Below, in pieces: positions 1 through 15,800 of a stretch of DNA of 64,000 nt. A program made the translations under genes and the position numbers. Below the pieces are notes generated by a model. The model was not told where the DNA came from and ran no database searches. It was given only the letters and a program-made list of their open reading frames with translations. Each line of letters begins with the position of its first letter. Position 1 is the first letter of the stretch. The DNA comes from Linepithema humile (Eukaryota; Arthropoda; Insecta; Hymenoptera; Formicidae), in contig NC_090130.1 of NCBI RefSeq assembly GCF_040581485.1, positions 2,170,001 to 2,234,000 of the forward strand, written 5' to 3'.

Positions 1-3000
1 AATAATTCGTGAAAAACTCTTTATTCTCTTTCTTTTAATATTAGTGTGCCAATGTAAAAATCGCTGAAATTAATTTTGGAATTAAATGTTAAAACAATTA
101 ACAGAAAAAAATTGCATTATTTAATTTTTTACAAAACTCTAAATTATTCCGGAAGAGAGGATAGTTTTAAAATGCACACGAATAGAAAGACAAAGGCGTC
201 GTACAATTTACAGTATGCGCATTACAAAGAACGCTGAGTGTCACGAACACCGCGCATAATCGCGTATAACGACTATACATCGCGATATCGCATGTGCGAG
301 AAGCACCCTAACTAAACCGTAAGTAGAAAAGTAGATACGATTGCATGGTTTCTGATCCGGTTATGCGGCATGCACGCCAGCAGTCGTGGCTTCGCAAAAC
401 ATATCGTCGGCATCACGTACACGCATAAGTAGCGATGGGTTCGACGCTCGTTTACGGAAGATCGATATGCGGGGCAAGCGCGCATCATCGATCATTGAGA
501 ATACCATTGCGCGCAATAGCGTGCACGCTGTGCAATAGAGCTTTAGCCGGTTGGAAATTCAGCTTTTACCAAATGCAAAATTAATGCTACCGTGCTCCAT
601 TTGAACGGAAAATTGCTAAAATTATTTGAATATGAGGATCGAATTATATTTGCAATATATTTGATCGCGACTGAAACTTCCGAGGCTGTTGAGATTCGAC
701 ATGATTTAAACAGTTATAATATTACAGTTTCTCCGATATATATTGAATCTTTAATAAATATATTTCATTCGACAGTTATTTTTATGAGCTTATTAGATAA
801 TAAGATTTGTTAGCTAGATTAGATTTATATTAGCTAATAAGCTCACGAAAATAACAACCGAATAAGCTTACAATTAGTATTTTAATATCATTTCCGTTTG
901 TGGTGAGTAACGCAAGTAATACAGTTAGCCAACAATAGCCTAGTCTTGTTACGAAGAAAACAACTCTCTCTCTTTCATTATTTGTGAATATTCATTTAAA
1001 TCAATTACTTTTTTGCGCATTTCAATATTAAAATATTCCGATATTTTCATATTTTAATATTTCGGGACTTATAATTCGTTTGTTTGGACACTAAAAATGA
1101 TTGTCGATTCGAATCTATTACTTCAAAGAAATCTACATACGTAAGTACACAGACACACATGTCTTATGCGTGTGCGCTTCTCTTATCTGCTTATCTCGAT
1201 GTCTGATGTTTCACTGACGCACGTATTAAACTTTCCTCGCATTATCCAGCCAATTCGCGAGATAATAGCGGCATGGATATCGATCAAACCTCGCACATAG
1301 TTACCGACTTCCTACTTTTTTTCTCAATGCTGCCAACATTAACTAGGTAACAGCAAAGCGATAAATTAAATTCACATGATACGATGGCAGATAATGGGAT
1401 TAATCGTTTGACTGTCAACTATCGAGATTGATAATCCATCGAAATTTTGTTGACTGCGTTAGGCGGATTTGTTGCCTTCCATCCACGCGCGCGTGTCAAA
1501 ATAAATATATCTATATTGTATGTATATGCAGTTTAACATAACGTGTATTTACCATGAATATTATATCTTGCATTTATTCGACAAACGTTTGTTTGACTAT
1601 CGGCATTAGAATGGAAAATAACGAGGACGGCGGGTCGAAAATAATACATTATGCGCCGTGTAATTTTATTTCTTTTTTAACAGTCAAGTTTTAAAATTTA
1701 TAACGTTAATTTACATTTATGATTTATTAAACTCATTTAATTTTGCCCTTATAAAATTATAAAGAATCGTTCATCGTTTCCAATTTCCTTCGAGTCGTAA
1801 ACGACAGTATCAGTGCTATTGTACAATTATGCCAATCAGACATTAATGAACCATTGCGTCTGTGCTTACCGATAGCATCACTCGCCGCAGCATCGCCATT
1901 GCGAAATATTCCATTCGCGAGATAACGATGTAATAATCGTCATCGTCGCGACGCTTACCGGCCTTCTCGTTATTGATTCACCGTGGATTCTGGATCGCGA
2001 CGCCGTGTCGCCGGAGCGAACATCGGGGGAGAAGACAATAAATGTGCATCGTGCGCACTTCTCCAGCATCGCCTTTTCCAGGCAGCCGTAGTAGGAATGC
2101 GCGCACGTACAACGACGCACTTCCGTTGATAAAAATACACGCGGTATAATGCGTCTCGGTACACGCGTCGACATTTCGCTTCGTGGTACGAGCACGGAAA
2201 GTGAACAGGACACCGAAAGCCGAGGCGTGTTCGTCTTTGTCGCGCGTGGAAAAAAAAAAAGATTGCTGCGCGACGATGTTCCGCGCGTAATCCCGCGTAA
2301 TTATGTGCATGCAGAAAAGGTAATGCTTCGCAAGAGGAAGAAATTAGAATTGAACGAACGCGGACGTTGAGAGTCCGCAATTTTATTTTCGAATATTCCA
2401 GATTGAGAAATTTTGCTTATAATTAAAAAAAAAAGAAGTAAGGTGTTTCAGACAATTTGAACAGCGAATATGACTCTTTCGAGTCAAGATTTTGCTGAGA
2501 TATGCAATTTCAGATAGAAGCTATTTATTTAACGTCGATGCATCGTTTGACTATTTTAACATAATGCAAGAGATACTGTTCATGTTTCTATTAGCAGAAC
2601 GCAGCAGAATGCACGCGGCAGCAATATAAATGAAGCATAATTTCACAGATACGCCGTCGCGCCGTGTAACGCCTCTCTCTGTACGATGTTGATTTCGCTG
2701 CGTCGCGCTCCGACAGAAAGACGGAGCGCATATACGCGCACACGCAGCACAATTATATACCGGCGATAATTTGCTGGCCACATGTGCGCCGCTTAGGCGC
2801 GTGACATTAAGCGTAATGCGAGTACATCCGCGCGCACTAACGAAAAACGAGAATACCGGCTAGCGAGCGCGTCGCGAATTAATGGATCTTCTTCCCACGG
2901 ATAAACATCTTGCATTCGTAATGCATTCCTGCCAACAAATAGCTTTGACGCGATCGGAAAGGAAAAGCGTGGCACAATAAATATTATTCTTTCCATCGGA

Positions 3001-4594
3001 ATATCGTAAGAATTTAGAATCGTCTACGTTTGTTGCTTTAAAAAAAATTAAGTTTCGCCGAGTAATCGAATGTACATATGTATGCGTCTACGTATAAGCT
3101 TGTAAGCTTTACTTTGTCCATAGCGGAAGAAACTTTATTGCAGTATAACTGGTTCTGACAAGACAAAGTACTGCTGAATTGTATATAAAAATCCGATACC
3201 ACGTACCGAAGCAATCACTTAGGTTCATATTCACACTATGCGCTTAGCGCTTGTAAGTGTGACTCCCAACTCGCATTAGCATTGAATCACGCAACAAATC
3301 AAGCTCGGGATCAGGCGAACATTAAATGCGAGAGTTTGAATAGAAGCCTTGATATTTAAGATCTGCAGAGTCGTGTGATAAATCGAGTATCGACCACGCG
3401 AGATACTAGAACGGCCACACGCTTTTAACAGAAAGTATATTCGGTAGTTCTTTTATCGACCTTGCCGCAGTTCGTGCTACTATTTAGAATTTATACAATA
3501 CGAGTCATATGATATATTTAGATATGTCGTACTCGGAACAGACGAGATATTTTAAAAGATGGGGAGGCGGCGATCGAGCGAGATGCGACGTGCATCGAAA
3601 AGTCGAGAAGTTGCCGCAAAGAGCGGATTTTATTGTTAATTCTGTTACCTAGAATTGTTCTTGCGGATATAATAGCCGACTGTGTGTGCTTCGATAATCG
3701 AATCCATTAATAAAACATGTCCAATGTGTTTATTATCTTCGTCTGGCATCGCGTTTTTCGAATTTTCTAGTCGCGCCGAAACAAGTGCTGGGTATTTTTA
3801 TATGATCAAATTTAATATCAATACTTCTTTTTCTGTGTCGTCATTGCATTACATACATATTTGTGTGCCTGCACTATAGATCTGTGCAGCTACTTTAAAT
3901 TTAGATCTAAAAAATCTAATCTTTTTATAAAACGACGAATTTTTAGAATGCCAAGTTTATAAAAAGCCTTCCTCAGAAAAAAGTCTGCGACATACATTTA
4001 AGTATGCATTGAAAAATATTTTAATCTCTTTTAATTGATAAATTTTTCTATTTCTCCTCTTCGTGCTCACATTAAATTATCACAAAGAAGGCTATCGGGC
4101 TTTTATATAATGCCACTCTTCGTTCAAGCTATTTAAACGTGCTTCCGCGTACACGCAACAATAAATAATCACTATCTGTCCACCCACATTATTATCCAGT
4201 CTCATTAATCTCCACTATGCGTTCTACCATGCCAAATCCTTAATGCACCAAAGCATTATCGCGAGACACCTTAGCGCGGGGCCAAATATATGTCCGTACT
4301 TCGAGAGAGTGCTCAGAGTTCTTTCCCAAAGACTTCGATCTTCCTATTGGACGTTGAGATAATTGATAGTTAACTCGCCGCTTACTGTTACAGGCGACTT
4401 ATCGGGTCGATCTTCGCGCATTTTAAATTCACTCCGGCGATGTTCAATAGTAGTGTCCATTTCGGCAATGACGCCTTCGATTCGACGGCGGATAAATCAC
4501 CGTAATAGTCGGACGGTACGATGGCCGGGCAGCGGAATCCGCGCGCATGTATCTAGCCTGCGTGCGTGTACACGTTTCTCGCGGATACAGGCGG

Positions 4595-4612
4595 GCGCGC
4601 GCGCGCGCGCGC
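4595..4612. repeat. (CG)9 alternating purine-pyrimidine tract
   Basis: Nine CG dinucleotides in a row inside a CpG-rich patch; a sequence type prone to Z-DNA. Confidence 0.9.
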
Positions 4613-7600
4613 TCCCGCCGGTTGGAAATTGCCGATCCGATATGCAAATAGCCGCGGTGACCACTAATGCGCGGTTAACGGTAACGTTATTAACGGATCG
4701 TTACACGGAGAATGTTCGTACGCGGATGTGTGCGCGCCACACACTCGCACGGAGAATAGGATACGATGTGTATGCGCGACGTTCGCGATGTTCGTGAGAA
4801 AATCTTGAAGAGAAGCGGGGGAATTTATCAATAAAACGGTGAGTAAGGGAAGAGCGGGTTAAAAGTTCGATGTCAGTGAAATGCCAGTAGCGACGGATTA
4901 TCAGCAAATTGATGATAATGAACAATTAAATGACGCCACGACGATTTATTATTCGCATGCGACGCAACGAACTGAATAATACTGGAATACGCGCGGTGAC
5001 TGCAACGCCGATATATATCGCAATTGGCAAAACACGAACGGCTCGTCGCGAGTAAAATGACGGAGCGTATTTACGAAAATAGAAGATTTGTGCAGGAAGT
5101 GTTTATCATGAGACGGAGATAAGAGAATGTGTAGATGTGAATGAATTTAGGAGTGTTTGCTGAATACTGCTGATGCAGCTGCTGACATTGGATAGCACGA
5201 AAGGCCATGCAACACTAACCTCATCGTTACAGCAATGTCTGTTTTAGAATTGAAAATAAGAACGTATTTTCTAGAACGGATGTATTTACTTCAACTCTTG
5301 AACTCGGATCACAAAAACTAATCGCGACGATGTAAATAAAAGATTAGTTAAATTAATATGAGAAATCTGATCGAAAGTTTTTAGGCTTATCTTACAAATC
5401 TTACAAATGACTTCCATCGAGCAAAAATGTCGGAAATTTACGATGTTTTAATAATAACGGAATCTCAGCTCGATTTGTTTTTTGCATCATTAATAGAAGG
5501 CAACGGGACTTGATTTCATTTAAATATCTTTAATAAGAATTGCATACACATTTTGCTCAAGACACTTATGCGAGCTTTACAGCTACGCTACATGATTCAA
5601 TATGCATGATTCACATTCAAGAAGCTGGCTAATTGACAAGTAACACGAGTAGCTACCAACAACGAGAGTTCCGAGAAAGATCGCATTGAGGAAATTGACG
5701 AAAGTCGCGAGTAGGTCGCCGCCGTATGATTCAGATGAAATCCCTGAAATTAAATGCGTCGCGCAAGACTCACGCAAAACGACCGAGTAAACGCCACGCA
5801 TTCCTGTGGAATGAATGAACTGTAGATGTCTTCGCGAAAAAATTGCGAACGAATTAAAGGAGAAACGTACCGTCGGGTTCGTTAGCTCGGAGTGATTCAG
5901 GTAACGTTCCGAAAATTGAGAGTGACGATCGCTTTCGGACCAGGCAAGCGTGAAAGGAAGGAAGCGTGCATTTTAGCGAGCCTGTGAATCAGCGAACGGA
6001 ACGTCCTTGCGAAAACAAAGATCGTTATTATACATTTCGGTAGGCCGGTGTTTCACGGTTCAAGTTGAAGGTAAAAGAGCGTAAAAGTGGATTGCAAAAT
6101 TACAACATTTCTACAAAATTATATAACTAATAATTTTTCCACGAAATTGAAAATCCCTATTTTTGTGCATCGATCAAAATTAACTTAACAAACATCAAAG
6201 TCCGCGATTACTTCTCGAAACGTTTCGCTAGCATTCAAAACGTGGTACTTTTAAGCTCGGTCGCTGCCAACTCGCGCCTTTAATTTCGCCCGAGTGCCAT
6301 CGCAGACGAACGGTCAAATTCTTGAATTACATCGTAACATATATAGCGACGCGCGTACACACGACAGAGAAGACGGGGTTCGGCCCCGTCGTTCTCCGTT
6401 CTTTGGATCCCAACGACTCAGGGGCTTTGTACACTTCTCTTTCCCCCCCCCCCTCGTCGCTTCGCCCCTCCCGTCCGATGGCACTTCACGAGCGAGGAGA
6501 GCCGACGCGATGAGAGCGGGAGGAGGTACGCGGAGAAATTTATTACGGCGCGCGGCGCGGTGGCCGATCTTATTTTAAGATCCGCCGCGCGCGCGTCTCG
6601 CTCATGGTGCGAGTGTACGCGCTCGAGTACTTATGGCGACGATCCGGTGGACGACGGACGGCATTATGGTCGACAGATGTACTACGTCCGCCTAAATTCG
6701 ACGCGCCCTCGATCGGCACCGAAACCCACAGCCGTCTGCGAGATAATTGGCTGCGCAAATAAGAAACCAGTATTTGCAGTTACGCGCAAGCAAAGATATA
6801 ATATATCTAATTTATATTGAAAACAAATATAGAAGATAATAATTTCTATTAGAATATCTTTTTTCTGTTATTTATTCAATCCCATTTTTTTTCTAAATAC
6901 AAGAATATATCGTCTGCATCCCTTCAAGACTGTCTATCATGTCCGTGGTGTGTGTATGTGTGTGTTATACGTCGAGGAAATAAACGCGCGTAAATATTAC
7001 CGCGGCGCTTCGGCAGCGACTTAATTACGTTTTTTTTTTTCACGGGTTGGAAAGGAGTAATTAATTTACGGCAACGTCGGCAGCGCTATGTGATATTTCC
7101 ACGTGGCGTTCAGCATTCAAGGCGAGCCGGAAATTGACTCGAAATAAAATGTGGGCGTAGGTGAATTGTTGTGTGATTTGCAATGGATGCGATTCATAAA
7201 GTCGTACATTACACACCATGCGATAATTTGATAAAATGCAACAATCATTATTACTGTGTTCAGTGCTATTAATTCATTCCTTTAATAATCAGTATGTAAT
7301 CGATTAGTTGTATCGTGGATTTTTAGTAATTAATGATATGTATGCACTTAATTAACTCGTAGTAAGTTAATTTTCAAATGAACAGAGATATTTGACGGTT
7401 TCGAATTATGTCGGAAACGAAACCATAGAATAAACACGATGGCAACTATACGGATATAATAGAAATGTACGCGAGCTGTTAATAATTATTTAATACAACA
7501 TAAAGAACTCGCACGTATGTGTTTCCATTTCGCATTTAAAGTTCACAGATGACGTAAATTCTTGAACGAGTCAAGAAAAATTACTGGAAATTAATTATTG

Positions 7601-7781
7601 AATGAATGACATTTCGGGCTGGAAACGAGATAATTTCAGCTATATTTGCAAACTGGACACACATCATGCACACACATACATTTACCATCGTAATTTTGTG
7701 CCCAAACTTTTTTTTTATATATTTTCGAGTCGCTTCTTCTGATTTATCGATTCGTAAGAATCATAGAATTCTATGTAAAAG

Positions 7782-7798
7782 ATATATATATATATATC
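7782..7798. repeat. (AT)n microsatellite
   Basis: Uninterrupted AT dinucleotides, 17 bp. Confidence 0.9.
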
Positions 7799-8273
7799 TG
7801 TTGATGTCAAGACACCGTCACGTAAATCCCCGCAAGGAGATCTACTCGTAACCGTTATTGCCCGGTCAAATATAGCTCCACGCGCCGATACCTACGCGCC
7901 CAACAACGAGTCTTGAAACATTTATCCAGTGCGTTCGAAATAGTCTCGTTCGTCGCGTATTATTCTTGGAATCAGTCGAGCTGGACGCTCACTACGTCGA
8001 GTGCTGCCCAATCAAAGCCCCATTCTTCCGCCTCCCAACGCGTCATGCCGCTGTTTACGATTACATGCGTCATGCTTAGCACGCCCACGTACGTACACTC
8101 GATCAACGGCAATCGCGCAATTAGGCTCGCGCTCGCAATTATTGCGCGAAGCGCGGCAACGCGGATGTACGGCGATTTGAGAGAGTTCGCCTGCACCTCG
8201 TTCGAAAGCAGACAGAAGGAGTTGTATTGGGAGCTATTATTTTTTTACGGATCGATCGAAGAATCGAAGGAAT

Positions 8274-8299
8274 TCTCGTGTTTTTCTCGTGTTTTTCTC
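8274..8299 (+). repeat. Short tandem repeat, 11-bp unit
   Basis: TCTCGTGTTTT occurs twice and starts a third, degenerate copy. Confidence 0.8.
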
Positions 8300-9808
8300 A
8301 CGCGATTATTCCAACGATCACCATCTGTCGTCGTGACAGACGGACTAAACGAGGAAAAGCGGTTTGCTCCTTATTACGATCAATTTCCGTACTATCACTG
8401 GCCCTCACGACAGGTTTTCCCCTCCATTAGCGGTGAATTACAGTGTTTATAAGCACCGTACTTAGCGGCGGAACGAAGCGCGGGAGAGCGAAACAGTAAG
8501 ATGCGGAAGGCGGAGTAAGAAGCGAGAGACAAAAGGAACTCTCCTCGATGAGTAACGTGCGGGATGACGTAGTCGTTTAAGCCTGCATTAAGCACCATTG
8601 CGCGCACGTGTAACGGTGACCACGCTCTCGTCTCGAAGCGTGTACGTCGCGTCGGAGGGAGGCAGGATATACTGGAGAGGGTAATTAAAGTGAGATACAG
8701 ACCAAAAACGTTATTTGGAGAAGCGCGACGGAGGCAAAGGCGAGACGAGACTTTCATTGCCTTTTATGCCGCAGTTGTTTTCGTCTCGGTACTGCCTCCC
8801 TCTCACTCCTTGATACAGCCTAATCGCCAGCCAGGTTTCGTAATTAAACTTACAATCGTAGTTAAGTCTTTCCGAGAAGACGAGCAGCGTAACGAAAAAT
8901 CACAAGTAAATTTGTTCATAATTTCTTTTCAACTCTGGATAATTGACAACTGTGGAGAATTGAGTTTACCAATTTTCAAATTTTTGCTTGAAATTGACAA
9001 ATTAAACTTGAAAAAAAAAAAAATGGAAAAATAGATTTGCAATCCGTTGTAACAAATTGACAAAATTTTTAATTTCCAACTACGAATTCCGTGCATAAAG
9101 CTGAAAATTTTGCTCGGCAGAAAGCTCGGTGAAAGCATTATTTAACTTTCGTAAAATGACGCCGTCTCCAAGACGATCGAAATTTCGGTGATATTAATGT
9201 CGAACCGGCGCGCGAAGCTCTTCGAGTAGAAATAGATGCTACACGGGAGGCGTTAAGATTCTTGCTACACAATCACGCCTCGCATCACGTACAGCCGGAA
9301 GCAAACACGTCCGTGTACGTCTCGTATATTTCCAGTCGCGCTCGCACGCGTGTACTCATACTCGTGAAGACGCCCCGACGGCGCGCATCGATGGTAAATT
9401 TAAATGCGACCGGTCACGGGGGGAGGGGAGAGACGGGGGGACACAGAGAGACGAAGTACGCACGCACACGCGTGTGGTATCTCAGCTGCCCTACGAACGC
9501 CTTTAAATATAGAATTTGGAGCACCTTGTCCGCCATACGACGATGGGATTGTGCAAGCGTGATTTTCTCCGCCCTGCACTCGGCACGCGTTGTTTCTAGT
9601 ATTTCCCGCGGCGCACGCACTCGTCTTTTTGTATATTCTTCACCTCACTCCTCCATCCCGCTTTTATCCCCCCTTCATTTATATTTCTCGCGACTTATTT
9701 CTAGCTACACTTACATCCCCTCCCACATCGTCATCTACGCTCTCTCCTAAACTAATGCCCTGTCAACAAAATAAGTACAGGAAACGCTGAAATATGTGCA
9801 ACTGAAAC

Positions 9809-9809
<1 letters not shown>

Positions 9810-9845
<36 letters not shown>
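9810..9845. repeat. (TA)18 microsatellite
   Basis: A perfect TA run of 36 bp, the longest AT microsatellite in the window. Confidence 0.95.
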
Positions 9846-9848
<3 letters not shown>

Positions 9849-12800
9849 GTATATAGATTTCAGACAATTTTTCTAACGGTACAAAATTATATTTTCTATT
9901 CGAAATCTTATATTAACGCTTTTACATGATGCGCGTTTAATGCGAGAATAGAAAAAGAAGAGTTAGAGATGAAAATCACTATTCATAAAGGCATCAATCG
10001 TCTTTATCGTCTCGCCTACCTCTTATTATATTCCTTTCTTTTGCCGCCTGTGCATAATTTAAACGTACTTTCGTTAATTATGACTGAAAAAACCGCCGGG
10101 GTGAGATAACGGACTTTTGTCTGCGCTTTTATCTCCGGCACTCTTATTATTTTCACGCGCGTGGGATGTCGTCGTCGATGTTTATACACGCAACGACCGC
10201 CGCGATTAATATAGCCGTGTGCGTATACGCGCGCGCGTGCCTGTTGCGTGAAGTTCCGTGAGCGTGATAACAAATCGTGCACTTTTTTTTCTTCGAATAA
10301 GAGAGGAGTGGAAAATAATCAAGTTCAACTTGAATAAAATTAACAGGAGAAACTTATACATAGTAATTTATACATTTACCATCGAGCTGTCACCAAGTCA
10401 AGTTCGCAAAGGAAAAAAAAAAAGAAAAAAAAAAAGAAAAAAGAGTTGTTCGCGACTTTCTTTCCGGTATCAACAGACACGCGATGCATTGGAGAAATCA
10501 TTAACGATGCCACGCGAAAAAAATATGTACACTCAGATACTGAAAAGTGTCACCACGTCATCCTAGAGCATGATGTTGTTAATTCGATAAATTCTCGCTG
10601 TGTTGCATAAAATTTATTTATAGCAAAATACTAAATTTATGTTATTCGCAATGCTATTTGTAATTCGCAAAAAACTTGGAATGATAAAAGGAACGTTTAT
10701 TGCGACGGAGATTTCGCGTCGAGTGAAACTGATGCGAAAAATTTATAAAAAAAATGAAAACTAAACAAGGTGCGTGTCGATTCGTATTCGAAAGCAGCTT
10801 ATATATATAATCACGTTATATATAATCTTTGACGCAGCAAGATATACTTGACCAGATATACTTTATTAGCGGGTGTTGCGGCGTTTCAAGAAGCTGCGAA
10901 AACTCGTTAAGCCTGTTTCCATGACACTCCGATATTAATCCGCCGATCAACGTCTAACAAAGCGGAGCGCGGCTTTCAGAGGCCGTCACGACGCTAGATA
11001 ACTCCGTTAACGTTCCATTAATATCCATGCGGCGCGATGACCGTTCGAAGGAAATGAAATACTTTGTGTCGGCGGGTAGAAATTAACATGACTCTCGCCC
11101 GCGTTCTCTCCCTCGACTTCGCAGCGCCGTAAATGTCAGTTGATCTAGTCCACGCTTTAATCATCAGATTTGCTCTCCGCTACTTTTCACTTTAATTCCC
11201 TCGGTCCGCACAGACCCCTGACGCAGTTCCGATTTAATTAACAGATTAGAGTACGCGCAATTAGTGTCACTCGCTGATTTCGGCCGTAACGAAGTCGGAG
11301 CTCACTCGGCGCGCACTTTTCACGCGCATAATAGTTTCTTCTGCGGAAAAAAAAAAAAAAAAAAAAAATCAACGCGACCGCTGCGAATTTGCATATCGCG
11401 CGACTCTTCGCGGGGATTTATCCGCGCCGACAAATTTATTACACGAATATAAATCAACGCCGGTAGAATATCCCGTGGAACACAATCGATTCTACTATTG
11501 CGATTTACAGGATGTCGCTTACGCACGAGCGACATATCGCGGGGGGGAGGTGGGAGGCGGCATTTGTTATCGTCAAAGCACGCGTATGTATAATCGCTAT
11601 TCGTATTTTGGCAAATATCATTGCGGGTTCGGCTCGATAACCGGGGTGATTCGTCATCGACTTCTGGCTGATAGTCAAATGAACGAGTATGCCGTAAATC
11701 GACGCGTCGATGCATCGTCGTCGCATAAATCAACCCGTCGTTCAGGTGCGCCTCTATCAGTGCTTTCGGGCAGTTTCGTTATCGTTAGGTACATATCGCG
11801 CGTGGCAAATCAAATTGGAAAATATTTTTGGAAGGATAAAATCGCGCACGCGAGCGAACGCACGCTTATCGGACCGTGTTGTATTTGCCGAGCAAACGGC
11901 GAATCGATTAACGCTACACGATAATTAATATGGGAAATAAAATGAAAATGATATAATAAAGTGTCCAGAGTAATGGTAAATATTGCCGGAAAAATAGCCC
12001 CGAGATAACGCTTATCCGCGCTACGTTGTTACGATGCGAGTTTGTTATTGCGACTCCCACCGAGATAATTCAGCGCAGCGCTACGCTGTAAAAACATTTC
12101 ATCTTATTTTTATTGTTCACGGAGTCATGAAATTCCCAAATTTCTTACAGACACGCGAGGATGGACTTCTTATGGCCGCCCGTCGATCGCGCCTGCGATC
12201 GAGGCCGTATCGCTCGTAAGCGTTACAACCGGCGCTATTTATGCGCTAACAATAAGTAGGCGATCATCGAAACCAATACGGAATCCTACGTCATCGCGCA
12301 AGTGGGCAAACAAAAAGCGGGTAATACGGTGAAGCGTCTGCTATTAATGCCGGCATAATAGCAACTCCTATTGCCGCCTGGTTGTAAGAAGGCTGTTAAG
12401 GTCGACTGGCCTTAATGTAATTGTGTCCGGGAGGTTCAAGCGATACGGCATGAAATCCCGCGCCATCGTCGTGTGTTCACGTAGCCGGCGTGACGTAAGC
12501 ACAGCTCGGCCGGCGTGTAAAGCTTTATTAACTCGCCTCGAGTACTGCCCGACACTTAAAATCAATTAGTGGTACGCGTCAATTAGAAAGTCGCTTGCTT
12601 CACCCCGGCCCAAGTTGCTCTTCGGGCGATAACGGCGGGACGCAGAACAATCGAGAATGACGATCCAACTAAACGTTGTGATTGTGAAGAACAAGTACAC
12701 TCTGTCTGTCTAATATTTATATGTCGTACGATTAATTTGCGAACGTTCCAATTAAAATACCGGATTGATCATTTCTAAAGTCCTCTTCTGAATCAACAAA

Positions 12801-15800
12801 ATTTTTCGATAGAGCAAACATCTCAATCATGTTGATGATTGAAAAATAAAGTGTTGATTACATAGAAAATTTTTTCTTTTGCAATTATTTTTTTGTGGAA
12901 TAGAACTAGATATATCAGACTATACATAGCCTTGTAAACTTATTTTTAGACTTCTATTAATGTCACTTTCTGCAAAGGAAGTCGGGAAGTGATGAGCATA
13001 GATAGCGATCTTATCGTTCTCGGTGTAGTATGGTTTTTTTTTGCGGAAGCTAGCGTTGTGAAAAAAAATAAGGCGCGATTTGTCGAACTTTTTGTCGAAC
13101 TTTCTTCACGCCCACTAGATCGTTCGAAAGTATTAGATTTATAGAACGCTGTCTCGAGAAGGCGGCGGTAAAAGTCAATGATGCACGCGAAGAAAACAGG
13201 TTCTCCAAGAGATATCACAAATGTGAATTATTGACGACATCGCGATGACATGTCAAAGTGATTGATGATATTTCGTATGGAGAAAAGGATAGATTTCCGC
13301 TTGCGACGGCTCGCACGCTATATTATGCAAATCAAAGCGGAAGTTTTTTTGTGGATTCCTTCCAGCCACGCGAATATCGCGAGATTGCCTTCTGCCGCCG
13401 ACAATTCTGTGAGATGGATCTCGGATCGATGTGCAGAGGGCGCGGGAGATGTTAGCGGAATGTCTGACAGTAAATTTTGGGAAAATTTAATTATTCCCGT
13501 ATTTGTGATGTGGATTCCTCTTGACAGAGAAACATAAAATAATCAAATTACATATCGCATAATATTGTTTTATCTCTACAATTATGTTTAATTGTTATAA
13601 TCATATTATACCCCTGTAATGTGTGTGTTATTTTCATTTTTACGCTTTTGATGTCACAATGTGTCAAAGAAAATCTAATAAGCAGCGTTGCATGAATGTT
13701 AATTATCGCTACTTTCATAACCAATATTGCATTGCAGCTATTTATGTATTTTTTGATATTCAGCTTTGAGAGGAAAGTAGACACGCGAAATAAGTGTAGT
13801 TGCAATCGTTCCCCATGATTTTATAACGATTTGTAACGTCCGCGATTTATGAGGTAAGAAACCGGTTGTTGCGCGTTTGTTCGAATCGATTAAGGTATAC
13901 ATAATTACTATCAGAGTTATTATAATTCGCGATTGCGGCAATACACGCGAAATGAGATTCTTGCGTTACTTCCATTCACTCATGCGTTGCTTGTGTCAAA
14001 TAAAAACAAGATATCAAGATTAATTTCGAAGAATTCAAAAGAAGTACAACATAATTGAAACCACTTTGATTTTAACAAGTGTATAGAATATTTTAACTTT
14101 ATCCGAATAATCAGAATGTATTTTACGAACTCGAAGGAAAACAGATAAAAGATGAAATACAAAAAAAAAAAAAAAAATCCATTGATTTCTAAAACAATAG
14201 CGATAAAAACATTCGTGTCTATCCTGCAAATACGCATACATATTTATTATATTATAACTAAATCCGTCTTTTAAATCGATATTTTCTTAACACCATTATA
14301 AACTCGCAAAGTTGATATTCTTCAATTTCATGCGTTTTAACAAATTTAATTTCATCCGGCAATATTGTATTATGAGTACACGCGAAATTGATTATTTGAC
14401 CATTCGTAATGGTCGCTAAATGCGTTAAAAGCAATTGTAAAATTAATACCTTATTAAATTTATGATTTCTAGCAAAATGTTAATGTAAAACATAACAAAA
14501 GTTATAAATTAACTCCCATTGTCTCTATTATCTCTACTTTTTTCGGGATATCAAAACGAACAGGAAACCGCGACTTACGAATTCTTCATGGCGTATGGTA
14601 TCTAACCTTCTATCTACCCTTCCTCGAGAAATGCCTACTTTCTTTCTCCGCGTTTCCTTTTGTTCCCTCTCGGCAATTTGCATCTAACCCACCCGTTCAA
14701 GCGGTATAAAACTTGTGAGACTCCTCCGACCCTTGTTGGAATCATGATACCAAAAGATCGTTCCCCACCGTTTGTTGTTCATGTAAAGCACACGGGCCTA
14801 CTAACTAGTCGTAGAAAAGATGATGGCGGTTGTTATAATATTAAAGAAAAATCTCGATCTTAACTACAAATTGACAGACACGTGTCATGGTCCGCGCGTT
14901 ACAAGATTTCATTACTCGAGGAGGAAAAACTTTATTTTTTTTTCCTCAATAAGCCCATCTGTTTTGACGACGATAAACAAAAGTAGGGAAACGCTTCGAT
15001 GATAAAAGATATTTATAACATCAGGATAATTTCTGTCAACGTAATTTTGACTTCTTCTTTTTGTCATTAGCTTCACGTAGCAACGATGTTTGTCAATTTT
15101 ATCAGCGTGTGAAGGATTTCTTATTATAGAAAGTTGAAGCGCAGAATGAGATGTACATCAACGTCACTCACTAACACTATTAACAATCTAAGATTAGCGT
15201 AAGATCTGGAGGCAGAAAGTATTACTGGAGCGGCTAAAATTAATGACATGCAGTTCTAAATTTGACTTTGTATGACGTATTCGTAGTCATCATAAATACC
15301 GTGTCACATTTAAACTTGACACCTACTACGTTCTGTCGTGAGACGTTATCGAGAGAAATTGCGGCGGAAAATACAATTACAGGAGAGAAATGGCGCAAAA
15401 ATGGACATTAATAGACATTGATCGAATTAACTCTTAAGTGCTGCGGACCGTATATAAAATTGTTCAGTTTTTTCTTCCGCCATGGTTTGCCTTACGCTTC
15501 TTTTAGCTTATTGTTTATTACATTACATTTTACAATCCATTTTTATGCACGTCTGCATGAGAAGTCAATATTTTTTACTCGCAAAAGCTATTTTTTCAAG
15601 AGTAAAAAAAACTAGCAATTTGGGAAAATTCTCTATAGTGCTATGTAAAAATCTAATCATAGTTTTTTATTACTACATACTCATGAATTAAACATTTCTT
15701 TGGATACTATTTTGCACTAAAATAACACATTGATTTCCGTTGAAACAACCATTATGGTTAAATTTTATCGAATAAGTCATAGCGCAGATATATTTAAAGC

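Noticed and set aside
7913..8452. 179-codon plus-strand frame, one of the longest in the window
   Set aside because: It opens with TTG, overlaps frames on both strands, lies in a CpG-rich stop-poor patch and shows no domain or splice signal of note.
9262..9750. 162-codon plus-strand frame
   Set aside because: Compositionally open Arg/Ser-rich frame with no ATG start, no domain and competing frames on both strands.
11475..11924. 149-codon plus-strand frame
   Set aside because: CpG-rich region with several overlapping frames and no recognisable motif; it lies within the presumed intron of the abrupt-like gene.
13081..13105. TGTCGAAC repeated after 12 bp
   Set aside because: Only two short copies; not distinguishable from chance.
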